A DNA stretch of 64,000 nt, from the NCBI GenBank assembly GCA_949128115.1, contig OX421963.1:92823602-92887601 (forward strand). The letters are read 5' to 3'. The stretch is from Anaspis maculata (lineage: Eukaryota; Arthropoda; Insecta; Coleoptera; Scraptiidae). The notes under the pieces were generated by a model that saw only the letters and a list, made by a program, of their open reading frames with translations, made no database searches and had not been told where the DNA came from. The translations under genes were made by a program, and so were the position numbers. Shown in pieces: positions 57,301 to 64,000 of the stretch. Numbering within the stretch: position 1 is the stretch's first letter; every line of letters starts with the position of its first letter.

Positions 57301-60300
57301 ATAAAATAAACAGGAACAAAGTTTCATTCACGCATAACGTATGGTCCGAAAGTTTTGGGAAATTGTTCAAAGCTAATAACTTTTTCTAAATAGTCTTTAT
57401 TTTTTAACTTGATATTGCAAAAACTAACATCATATATAACAATAACAAATTCATATTCAACATATTGATAATGGACCATTATCTTCGATGGGTCTCAATT
57501 TTCTGCTGCCATGCTCCATAATTTTCTGTATCAATTTGTCAAATGTGAAATTCTCTTAAGTTATTGAAAAATGCGACGCCGTAATTGGTCTTCATTTGTA
57601 GCTTCCCATCCCTTGTCGTATACTATCCTGCTCAATACTTACCAAAAATATTATATTGGTCGAGCTTGCGGTACATTGGGAGGCAGGAGCTCAGAGAAAA
57701 TAATCCTGCTGTTGTCCAGAGAATAATCGAACATGGCGGAAGAAAACTGAGAGCCATCAAAGATAATGGCCCATCCTCAATATGTTAAATATGAATTTGG
57801 TGTTGTTGAAGATGATGCTAGTTTTTGCAATATCAAGCTACAAAATTAAAACTATCCAAAAAAAGTTACTAGCTTTTAAAAAAATTCCCAAAACTTTCGG
57901 ACCATACGTTAAGAATGGCAAAAAAAAAATAGATGAACAAAACGCTGCTTTGCCTGTAGCTGTACTTGAAATTTTTGTGGAATTAGGAATCCATAGAGTG
58001 TCGCCAGTACCACCCCTTCAAACCCATAGTCACGAAACGATATCAAGCGGCCCTTGTAGTAAGGAAGTTCAAGTATTTTTAATTTTGTAGTTATATTCGC
58101 TTGTGCTCTTTTCATTCTCATATTTTTGTTCCAAGTTTTATAATACTTAGCTCGTACTTAGCTTTCTGATATTGTTGTCTCAATTTAATTTTTGCAAAGC
58201 AGACCTAGAAGTGGCCGTAGAAGAGTTTTTTTGTTGCTGTTCTCTTTGCCATTATTGGGTACAAAGAGCATCAATACCTACCTAGTAATAATATAATTAT
58301 GCACCTGCCCACTTATTTTTTTTCTCAATTCGTTCCCCACATTTCCTTTATCTTAGCCACTTACGTGGAATTAGTAAATTATAAGTACCAACCTGGAAAG
58401 GAATTTATATACAAATCACTGCAATCAATTTTTTTTACTGATGACGCATCAGGTACATTATGAGCTTCGATTTTATCATCAGAGGCATAAGTAAATAAAT
58501 AATGTGATATATTTCGATTGATGTAGGGGAAGGTTACTTAAAATGGGATACTTAAGGTTTGAACCCTTAGAAATAAGAGCTGGATAAAGCAAACCTCATC
58601 TAATTATGTCTAATTATTCCTTGCTCTGTTTTATATCATAACCCCAAAGAGTTTTTGGAACGAAAATGTATTTTCCGAAATATAACTACTTTTCCAAGAA
58701 ATGTGCAAGTATCCCATTTTAGGGAACCCATACGGTAAAACGGGATACCTCATATCCTTAAAATGGGATAGTAATTGAAATTGATAGATTTGACTAGTCT
58801 ATTAGGAATATGATAACCAGACATCCAAATTCCAAGTTTTTATTATGGAAACTACTAGGTAGGTATAACAGACATATAAAATATGAACATCAACTACCAT
58901 TCTTAGGTAACAAGACAAAAGCAAAATAAACATTCTTAAATCATGCATAAGACAAGAAAAAAGAAAAAAAGAAAAAAATCAGACTTCGAGGCAGAAGTCA
59001 CAAAGAAAATCTTCTCCTTCTTCATCTGCCCTGGCGCAGGCATCATGAACCCACCTTCTGCACCCCACGCATCTGGGATATCCCGTTTTACGGGATGACA
59101 AAAATCCCGTTTTACCCGAACACTCATATTTGACATTCGAATTTTTTTTTACGTAACCCCAAAATAAATCAAAAAAACTTGTTGGTCAAATCAATACTTT
59201 ATATCTTGGCTTGAGGTAAATAAATAATGAACATGTTCTCCCTTTCACTTCGCACGCAATTCTTACTAATATGAACCCTTGATATTAGATCAGAAAATCT
59301 GAAAACCATAAAATCTACCTGGTACGGCTCGCGCTTCAGCTGTCAACTTGAAAGTACGTTTGACCGTTGCATTAGACTAGAGCTTGAGTTCGGTGAATAT
59401 TGGGTTAGATGGCGATACTTGGTTTTGTCAGAACCTTTGGTATCCCGTTTTAGCTGAGTATCCCATTTTAAGTAACCTTCCCCTATTAGATTTTTGGTTA
59501 CTCAGGTATCTATCAATCGGCCAAAAAAAAATATATATTGGGCGAAGGCGAAACAGATCCATCATTGTCAATTTTCTGAGATTTGGACTTCTGCTTGGAC
59601 CCTTTTGGTGTTGAGTGCTTTCGCATACATTACAGATTGGCACGCGAAGATATGGTGCAGTTTTATTATAAATATATTTATCTCGTTGTTGATTCATTTT
59701 GTTACATGCTTAAAAAAATCGTCAATCTGCACTTCAATAATTTATTATAACCTTCTTACAAAATTGGTAAACTGGTAAGAATAAGGTTGTGCTAGAAAGT
59801 CGCAAGTTTGGGTGGTTCAACAGTGCGTTTCAGACAATAAACTTTTGAAAAACAAATCAAATTTGATTATCACATTTTTATTTGCACATTTTCATATTAT
59901 CATGCTATATTGTCGCAGACTTTAATTATACGTTACCCTTGGACTTCGCCACTGTACTTCTAATAAATCCGGATTTCAACACTCAACTCAAAAGACACTG
60001 TTTACATTTTTTCGAACGCTTTCCAGCTGGAATTATTTGATTCAAAACCGACAGAATCAGATTTTGTAATCAGACAAAAAAAAAAACAGCCTCATTGATT
60101 GTTTTCGAGGGACAAAAAAAATCAAAATCAATTATTTATAAAAGACGCCGACTTTCACCAATCAATGTTACACATAGTCAGACATAACGATGTTCCGAGA
60201 ACACATGTATATATTTACAAAGAATTATTCTGAACATCAATAGTACCGACTAGGTACCTACGGTATTCATCGACTGATAAGACAAGAACTTGTGCTAAGA

Positions 60301-61313
60301 ATAAAATATATATTTTAGTACCCCACATACCTACTTATTACTGCTGTCTCATCCTTTCTAAATATTTAAAATATTTCACCTACCATCCCTGCTCTAATTT
60401 GTGTCAAGGAATAGGTGTCTCAAATTTAAATCGCGTCCTTTCAGGAAATTGAGAAACTTCAAAAGAAGTAGACTCAAAAGATATATACACACCCAAATGG
60501 TCTAGGGATCACCCCCAAATTTGGTCTCCATTGAAATGACAATTTCTCGAGAAAACATTGACCGATTTTGGATTGCTCTATCGAACACCACAAAAAATTT
60601 CAGAATCGGCCAATTTTTTCTCGATATCCCTATTTCTACCAAGGCAAAATTTCGGGGTAGGCCACTTCAATTTTGGCCCAGTTTAGTTGGTTTCTTTATG
60701 TTGATACGCTGATACAACTCACGAAACAGGTACCAAATCATAGCTGTCAGCAAAACTGATACCTACAGTTCGTTTCTTAGTACAAACATGCCGAGACAAT
60801 CCATAGATAGGTACCATTAGGGCATCCCAGACCCCAACTTGGCTGACAATTTTTCGAAATTGCAGGTGGTGATGGTCCTCCACGAAAAAAAGATTCCGTT
60901 CATCAACCATCCAGTCAACCTGTTCAAGGCCGAAAACTACGAACCCTGGTTCCTGACCCGGCTCAACCCGTTGGGCGAAGTGCCCGTCCTGGACGACAAC
61001 AGCAAAATCATTCCCGGATCAGCTCTCATCATCGACTACCTCGAAGACAACTTCAGCAATGGTGAGTTCTGCGTTTTTCGCGCGCGCGCCGTTCTGGGCC
61101 GCCAAATATTGAACGTTAGCCCTGATCTAGGCAACACCGTCCGGCTGATACCGATGGATCAAGGCCCGGAGGTCAGGCAGAACGTCAACTATTTCCGCCA
61201 CATGTTCCAGCAAGTGCCGGCCGGGAAGCTCACCACGGGGGCGGTGCTTCACCCGGACCTCTTGCAGAAGCCCAAGGTGCCGTTCGTCGGACCTGTACGG
61301 ACCGCACTGGCCA
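42282..61313 (+). CDS. Gdap1: GDAP1-like glutathione-S-transferase family protein, 5' part (exons 1-3)
   Basis: Exon 1 (42282-42389, 36 codons), exon 2 (60866-61061) and exon 3 (61131-61313) join in frame into about 162 residues. Residues 22-36 (QGLVLYHDHFSFYSQ) start the thioredoxin-like GST N domain. Exon 2 continues it with PWFLTRLNPLGEVPVL and the conserved IIDYLEDNF helix. Exon 3 starts the GDAP1-specific region, with TGAVLHPDL. In animals GDAP1 is a tail-anchored protein of the outer mitochondrial membrane involved in fission and redox balance; the C-terminal GST and membrane parts must lie in later exons outside the window. The ATG at 42282 has a strong context (agccATGG), but the frame is open upstream to 42063, so a longer N-terminus is possible. 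Intron 1 is 18,476 bp. Confidence 0.9.
42390..43235. other. Start of GDAP1-like intron 1
   Basis: No gene is supported. Overlapping open frames at 42062-42664 on both strands are shadows of the GC-rich exon 1 region. The stretch also contains 'tattattattattat' and a T-run near 43060. Confidence 0.4.
43240..45210. repeat. Large inverted-repeat structure
   Basis: The arm 43240-43610 is inverted relative to 44840-45210 (for example 'gcaaaaattcacccaatttt' against 'aattgggtgaatttttgc', and 'acagggtgatgaacagagcag' against its near complement), with paired positions summing to about 88,446. Identity is roughly 75-80%. The central part (44180-44830) contains further inverted blocks built on 'caaagtagg...aaattttgaaattgaggtggggg'. 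No transposase is present. Confidence 0.65.
45340..46275. repeat. Second inverted-repeat element interrupted by a SINE
   Basis: Arm 45340-45553 ('ggtgattttttgaaaaggacccacc' onwards) is inverted relative to about 46080-46275 ('gggtgggtccgtttcaaaaaatcaccctg'). It belongs to the same 'acagggtg' family as its left neighbour. The SINE at 45567-45897 was inserted next to the left arm. Confidence 0.65.
45567..45897 (+). mobile_element. tRNA-derived SINE with poly(A) tail
   Basis: The head is tRNA-like, with box A TAGCACGGTGG (45578-45588) and box B GGTTCAAATCC (45621-45631), the internal RNA polymerase III promoter. The body is about 240 bp and ends in a run of A residues (45877-45900). The element is flanked by a perfect 13-bp direct duplication AAATTCTCTTTCT (45554-45566 and 45898-45910), evidence of target-primed retrotransposition. 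It has no coding capacity and would be mobilised by a LINE. Confidence 0.9.
46276..47940. other. Non-coding interval with repeat fragments
   Basis: No gene is supported. Short 'ctgacccaaaacttcctgac' and 'catacagggtgccgcgaaa' motifs (46388 and 47282) resemble termini of the repeats on either side. The sequence is AT-rich with many homopolymer runs. Confidence 0.35.
47950..50690. repeat. Inverted-repeat element surrounding composite repeat copy A
   Basis: Arms 47950 to about 48600 and about 50040-50690 are inverted (for example 'acagggtgttc' at 48141-48151 against 'gaacaccctgt' at 50481-50491, positions summing to 98,632). Composite copy A occupies the middle. The arms have diverged by roughly a fifth, so the structure is not recent. 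Confidence 0.65.
48847..50040 (+). repeat. Composite 'atggcggc' repeat, copy A
   Basis: It begins with the small palindrome 'agcgaatatgcctcatgggcatgaggctcagtagcgcac'-type start. Three direct units of 270 bp follow (the phase marker 'aagatggcgg' lies at 49181, 49451 and 49721). It ends with a (GGAC)n tract and 'aagtgcgctaaaaa'. The same start and end occur in copies B and C. Open frames through it are by-products of the repeats. Confidence 0.85.
50827..51761 (+). repeat. Composite 'atggcggc' repeat, copy B
   Basis: This copy has the same start palindrome and the same (GGAC)n-'gtgcgctaaaa' end as copy A. It has additional short units in the first 350 bp ('agtctcaagtttcatgaaaatcgttc' repeated at about 51014 and 51128) and fewer 270-bp units. 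Confidence 0.85.
51873..52008. mobile_element. Palindromic MITE-like element
   Basis: 'agtatattacgtaacaag' on the left pairs with 'cgtgttccgtactatact' on the right. Inside, 'cgagcgagcgtagcgagcgag' forms the centre. The arms are about 60 bp. Confidence 0.6.
52009..52600. other. Non-coding interval
   Basis: A C-run at 52019-52029 and an 'atatagggtgatcagagttt' motif of the 'agggtg' repeat type are present. No gene is seen. Confidence 0.3.
52628..52633 (-). terminator. Poly(A) signal of the tentative nested gene
   Basis: AATAAA on the minus strand, followed by 'gtgttacaaaaatcg', about 115 bp beyond the proposed stop codon. Confidence 0.45.
52750..53650 (-). CDS. Tentative three-exon gene of unknown function, 131 aa
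   Basis: On the minus strand, exon 1 (53650-53467, donor GTGAGA), exon 2 (53094-53020, acceptor 'ttactgtttag', donor GTGATC) and exon 3 (52886-52750, acceptor 'attcttatttttag', TAA) join in compatible phases (1, 1). The last exon encodes a Glu/Pro/Gln-rich tail (TSTKPEENVQPIARQEV, ending EQHGHQ). AATAAA on the minus strand at 52628-52633 lies about 115 bp after the stop. The first exon is rich in Leu, Arg and His; an overlapping second frame (MKNAYFSLHLKTFILRK) is also open to the same donor. No domain is recognised. The case rests on splice signals, phase and poly(A) signal only. It would be a nested gene inside the GDAP1-like intron, on the opposite strand. Confidence 0.4.
53805..54111 (+). 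repeat. Second copy of the 307-bp interspersed repeat
   Basis: It is the same length and about 96% identical to 4156-4462, with the same start ('tttacgtgtttg') and end ('ctattaccca'). It is the intergenic counterpart of the copy that splits element 1's integrase, and confirms the ends of the repeat. Confidence 0.85.
54112..54660. other. Non-coding interval
   Basis: 'gttgaataat' occurs at both 54118 and 54273, with an inner 'gcatagtattctatgc' palindrome near 54180. It may be a small decayed element. No gene is seen. Confidence 0.3.
54664..55880 (-). repeat. Composite 'atggcggc' repeat, copy C (inverted)
   Basis: This is the reverse complement of copies A and B. It starts (plus strand) with 'tttttagcgcactttccc' and the (GTCC)n tract and ends with 'gaggcatattcgct'. 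Two full 270-bp units plus shorter units are visible. Confidence 0.85.
55890..57330. other. AT-rich non-coding interval with many 'gtaggtacctac' motifs
   Basis: Short palindromic 'gtaggtacctac' and 'taggtacc' words are frequent from 55985 to 56640. No gene or long repeat is recognised. Confidence 0.4.
57337..57909. mobile_element. 573-bp inverted-repeat element with TA duplication
   Basis: Arms of about 215 bp start ACGTATGGTCCGAAAGTTTT and end with its complement, flanked by TA (57335-57336 and 57910-57911). The loop around 57560-57710 is not recognised. It fits a Tc1/mariner-type non-autonomous element. Confidence 0.8.
57912..58520. other. Non-coding interval
   Basis: No gene or repeat with definable ends was found. 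Confidence 0.3.
58526..59483. mobile_element. 958-bp TIR element with TA duplication
   Basis: The termini GGGGAAGGTTACTTAAAATG and the complementary right end are perfect over about 26 bp and flanked by TA (58524-58525 and 59484-59485). 'aaacgggata' and 'cccgttttac' motifs related to the termini recur inside. A 66-codon minus frame (58936-59136) has no recognised domain. The layout (terminal 'ggttactt' words repeated inside) resembles the element in element 2's gag. Confidence 0.85.
59486..60865. other. End of GDAP1-like intron 1, non-coding
   Basis: No gene or clear element is seen. The acceptor of exon 2 lies at its right end. Confidence 0.4.
60866..61061 (+). CDS. Gdap1: GDAP1-like exon 2
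   Basis: Acceptor 'cgaaattgcag' is followed by GTG GTG ATG, in phase 0 with exon 1. The exon encodes 65 residues plus one base, the main body of the GST N-terminal thioredoxin-like domain, including the cis-proline region GEVPVL. Donor GTGAGT follows at 61062. Confidence 0.92.
61062..61130 (+). other. Gdap1: 69-bp in-frame intron of the GDAP1-like gene
   Basis: GTGAGT...CTGATCTAG bounds a 69-base intron. Its length is a multiple of three and it contains no stop in the reading frame, so retention would add 23 residues (including FCVFRARAVLG) between the GST N domain and the next block. The exon junctions and the family comparison favour splicing. Confidence 0.7.
61131..61313 (+). CDS. Gdap1: GDAP1-like exon 3
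   Basis: After a 69-bp intron (61062-61130) the acceptor 'ctgatctag' precedes GC AAC ACC, restoring Gly-Asn-Thr. The exon reads VRLIPMDQGPEVRQNVNYF and then LTTGAVLHPDLLQKP, as in GDAP1 proteins. Donor GTGAGT at 61314 leaves phase 1. The next exon is beyond the window. Confidence 0.88.
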
Positions 61314-61650
61314 GTGAGTATCTCTCAGCTTCCGACGAATTTCGAACTTCTTGCGTTTCGGTCCAGCCCCCTAGCGAATGTATAAAGTCATATCTTATGT
61401 AGTTTCAGAATATGGCAACGACTTTTGTGAAAAAAATTACACAGGGTGATTTTTCCCACAAAAATTTAAGGGACACAATGTTTCAATCCGACCCTGGAGT
61501 TTTTGGATTTGTCAATGATGCAATGTATCAAGGGTCGTTGCTAGAACACACTTGAAAAATCTCATCCGATTCCACTAATCCGTTCCAAAGATACGGTTCA
61601 TTAAAGTTTCGACCAAAATACATAAATCAGCTTGTAACCTCAAAGGAAGT
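61314..61650. other. Start of GDAP1-like intron 3
   Basis: The interval holds a 'tacacagggtgatttttccc' repeat-terminus motif at 61438. Nothing else is recognised before the window-end repeat. Confidence 0.4.
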
Positions 61651-64000
61651 GGCTCCTTGTGACCGGAGCCGGCTATTTGCATGGTAACCGGCACTGTTGG
61701 CCATCCCTATCGTAGCCGGTACAAAGTGGTTGACATTGCACAATGTATACTGCCGGCTTTTCGTTTCGTACCAGACCTATTTCTTTGCTAGCCGGCAGTG
61801 GCAAGTTTTGTTTGTTTACCTATTGCAGCCGTGTCTTGTCGGTCTTGAAAATATTCCAATATTCATGGTGATCAAGCAAACAAACCGCTGTATTTGGTAC
61901 CTTACGCCGTCCCAGCTTTACGCCTCCAGTTTGATATTGAGCCGTAGGAAATCAGCATGGTCAAAAGGAAAACTCATGAAAATTTGTGATTCCTTTCAGA
62001 AGACACAACAAGTTCAATTTGACTAAACTTTGTGGCTGTTTCACTTGATTTCGGCCTTTGAAATACAAAATAGACGCAAGATGTACACTCGACAGTAAAA
62101 ATAGCGCCCACTTAAAATATGACAAGATGACTATTTGTCTTGCCTTCTCTACCGTAGTAGGTAGTAATTGAACTGGAGATGAATAAAGCAAAGGTGCCCT
62201 TGTTATCATTATATTGCCCTTCAATGAACCATTCGAACGTTGAACAATGGAAAGTGCCGACAGGGACCGTACTCAGCAATTTCCAGTCACAATTTAGCCA
62301 TTTTCTATCACGATTCAGGAAGTTCTACCAAAATTTTGCAATTTTTACTTTCTAGCAAACAATTTCAGCTGATATGTTCAATGTTTCAGCAATTTTCGGC
62401 GACAAGTTAGATATTTCCAACCAAAATCGAACAAGTACGAAAGTGGCGTGCTCGCAAAATTCGGATACGAACACGAACTTCGTAACCGATTGACGACGTG
62501 CTTCCATTACTGAAGCGACAAACAAAAATTTGTCAATTTTCACCACACATGTAGAGAATTTTAGCAAAAATGTCGCAAGTTCAGCAAGTTTTAGCATCGA
62601 TGTAGCAATTTTCAGCATGCATTTAGCATGTTCTAGCAAAGATTCAGCAGGCTTTAGCAAAATATTAGCAATTTTCGGCAACAATTTAGCAATTTCAGAT
62701 CGACATTTAGAAAGTTGTAGCAACAATCCAGCAAATTTTCAACAAACTCTAGGAATTCTGAACAAAAACTCAGATATTTCAACTGGACTTTTTGCAAGAT
62801 TTATATCAGTTCTAAGCAATTTTGAATGAAAACTCAAAAAGTTACATAAAAAAAGCAATTTTTTGAGCGAAACGTAATTCTCAACTAAATATATCATTCT
62901 GATTTAAAACCAAAATTCATCTTGCCTAAGCGAATTCCAACAATTTTTAGCTAAATTTTGCTATTTTCGATAGGTGATTGGCAAGTTTTTGCAAGATTCA
63001 ACAATGTTCAGCAAAATTCAGCAATTTCAAACCAGAACTTGTCCAAGTTTCAGCACAATCCAGCTTTTGGCAACAAAGTGGCGATGTTAATAAAAAATTA
63101 AGCTTCATCACCAACTTAGCAAGTTAAAGTAAATATTAAGCGACTTTTACAAAACTGTAGCAATTTTCAGCGATATTTCCGCAAGTTTCAGCAAAATTGA
63201 GTAGTTTTCAGCAAATAATAATTAAATAATTTCTAAAGAAAAATGTAAAATGTCAACAAAATAATATACTGATACTTAATTAACCACTTTCAAAGTTCAA
63301 TGAAGCTGAGCAAATCTCAGCAAATTTTTCAGCACAAATGTGGCAATTTGCGGTTTTGCAAATTCAAGTTAATAATTTGCAAACAAAAATTTTACAACTT
63401 TTATCACAGATGTAGGAAAGCTAATTTAACAATTTTCTATATAAATTCAGTATGTTTCAGCAAAGATTCAGCAAGTTTTAGCAAAACATAAACATATACA
63501 ACATACTAACGTATAATAAACATTTAGGAAGCTTCAATAACAATTCAGCAATTTTCTAGAGAAACGTAATACCAAACCAAAATTCAACAAGCTCCAGCGA
63601 ATTTCAACAATTTCCAGCAAAACTCAGCAATTGCAAACTGAAACTTGGCCGGTATCACCACAATTCAGCTATTGGCAATGAAGTAGCAATGTTGATCAAA
63701 ATTTAGCAAGCTTTTTCATCAATTTAGCAATTTCAAGTACCTAAATATTTAGCAATTTCTAACAAAAATGTTGCAATATTTTAGCACTATTTCAGCAAAA
63801 TTGCATCAAAGTAGCAATATTCAACATTAATTTAGCGCGTGTTCCAGCAAAGTTGAGCAAGTTGCAAAACATCAGTAATTTTGTGCAACCAATTAGCAAT
63901 CTTAAATCAACATTCAAAAAGTTTCATCAAAGATTCAGCAATTTTTCAAGAAAACGTAATTCCAAACACAATATATCATTTGCAACCAGAATCCAGCAAG
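61650..64000 (+). repeat. Right copy of the long window-end repeat
   Basis: This copy is inverted relative to the left copy (about 430-2800). The head (61650-62270) is followed by a >1.7-kb tail of degenerate 'agcaattttcagcaaa' units running off the window. By eye the copies are roughly 90% identical over long stretches with small indels. The copy lies in an intron of the GDAP1-like gene. Confidence 0.75.

Noticed and set aside
58936..59136. 66-codon minus-strand frame as the C-terminus of a pogo-type transposase.
   Set aside because: No catalytic or zinc-binding motif can be identified, and the frame is short and ends in a low-complexity Phe stretch.
1..64000. The whole window as one giant transposon bounded by terminal inverted repeats.
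   Set aside because: Gene A and the GDAP1-like gene both extend through or beyond the terminal repeats, so the repeats are independent insertions and not the ends of one element.

Overview
This is animal nuclear DNA, most likely from an insect. Coding exons are short, GC-rich, bounded by GT/AG splice sites, and scattered through AT-rich sequence packed with transposable elements. The many 'gtacctac'-type motifs, the TIL-type inhibitor peptide and the 17.6/297-like and 412/mdg1-like retroelements suggest an arthropod, perhaps a scale insect, mealybug or other hemipteran; that placement is an inference. There is no bacterial-style operon, CRISPR array or rRNA. Both window ends lie in the same repeat family, in opposite orientation (1-2800 and 61650-64000).

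Host genes. (1) The last exon of an ANL-superfamily acyl-CoA synthetase (gene A, 6620-7129, +). (2) 274 bp downstream, a second synthetase (gene B) whose five exons (7404-7514, 14285-14817, 14871-15030, 15220-15507, 26469-26984) join without a stop into 535 codons; the two genes share the position and phase of their last intron and look like a tandem duplication. (3) Convergent with gene B, a two-exon gene (27149-27934, -) for an 87-residue secreted ten-cysteine TIL-type inhibitor. (4) The 5' part of a GDAP1-like gene (+): exon 1 at 42282-42389, an 18.5-kb intron, exons 2 and 3 at 60866-61061 and 61131-61313, continuing beyond the window. (5) A tentative three-exon gene of unknown function (52750-53650, -) inside the large GDAP1 intron, and a pair of duplicated cysteine-motif exons at 38.4-39.45 kb.

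Mobile DNA. Four Ty3/gypsy elements lie antisense to the host genes. Element 1 (about 2.96-6.60 kb) is truncated and sits in gene A's last intron. Element 2 (7520-14101) is a 17.6/297-like element with 100-bp LTRs, a tRNA-Ser-type primer site and a TACA target duplication; it sits 5 bp inside gene B's first intron. Its pol region carries an in-frame macro domain (about 8863-9278) of the OARD1/TARG1 type between RNase H and integrase, the most unusual feature here. Element 3 (15939-25871, 412/mdg1-like) is inserted into the reverse transcriptase of element 4 with a CCAT duplication, and is itself interrupted by a 2.2-kb palindromic element with a TAA duplication (17379-19598).

From 28 to 60 kb there is almost no coding sequence. 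The region holds a hAT-type element with an 8-bp duplication, a 1.13-kb tandem duplication containing long hairpins, a ~150-bp satellite that changes orientation, a tRNA-derived SINE with a 13-bp duplication, three copies of a composite 'atggcggc' repeat, and several TA-flanked inverted-repeat elements. All of the right half lies within the GDAP1 intron.
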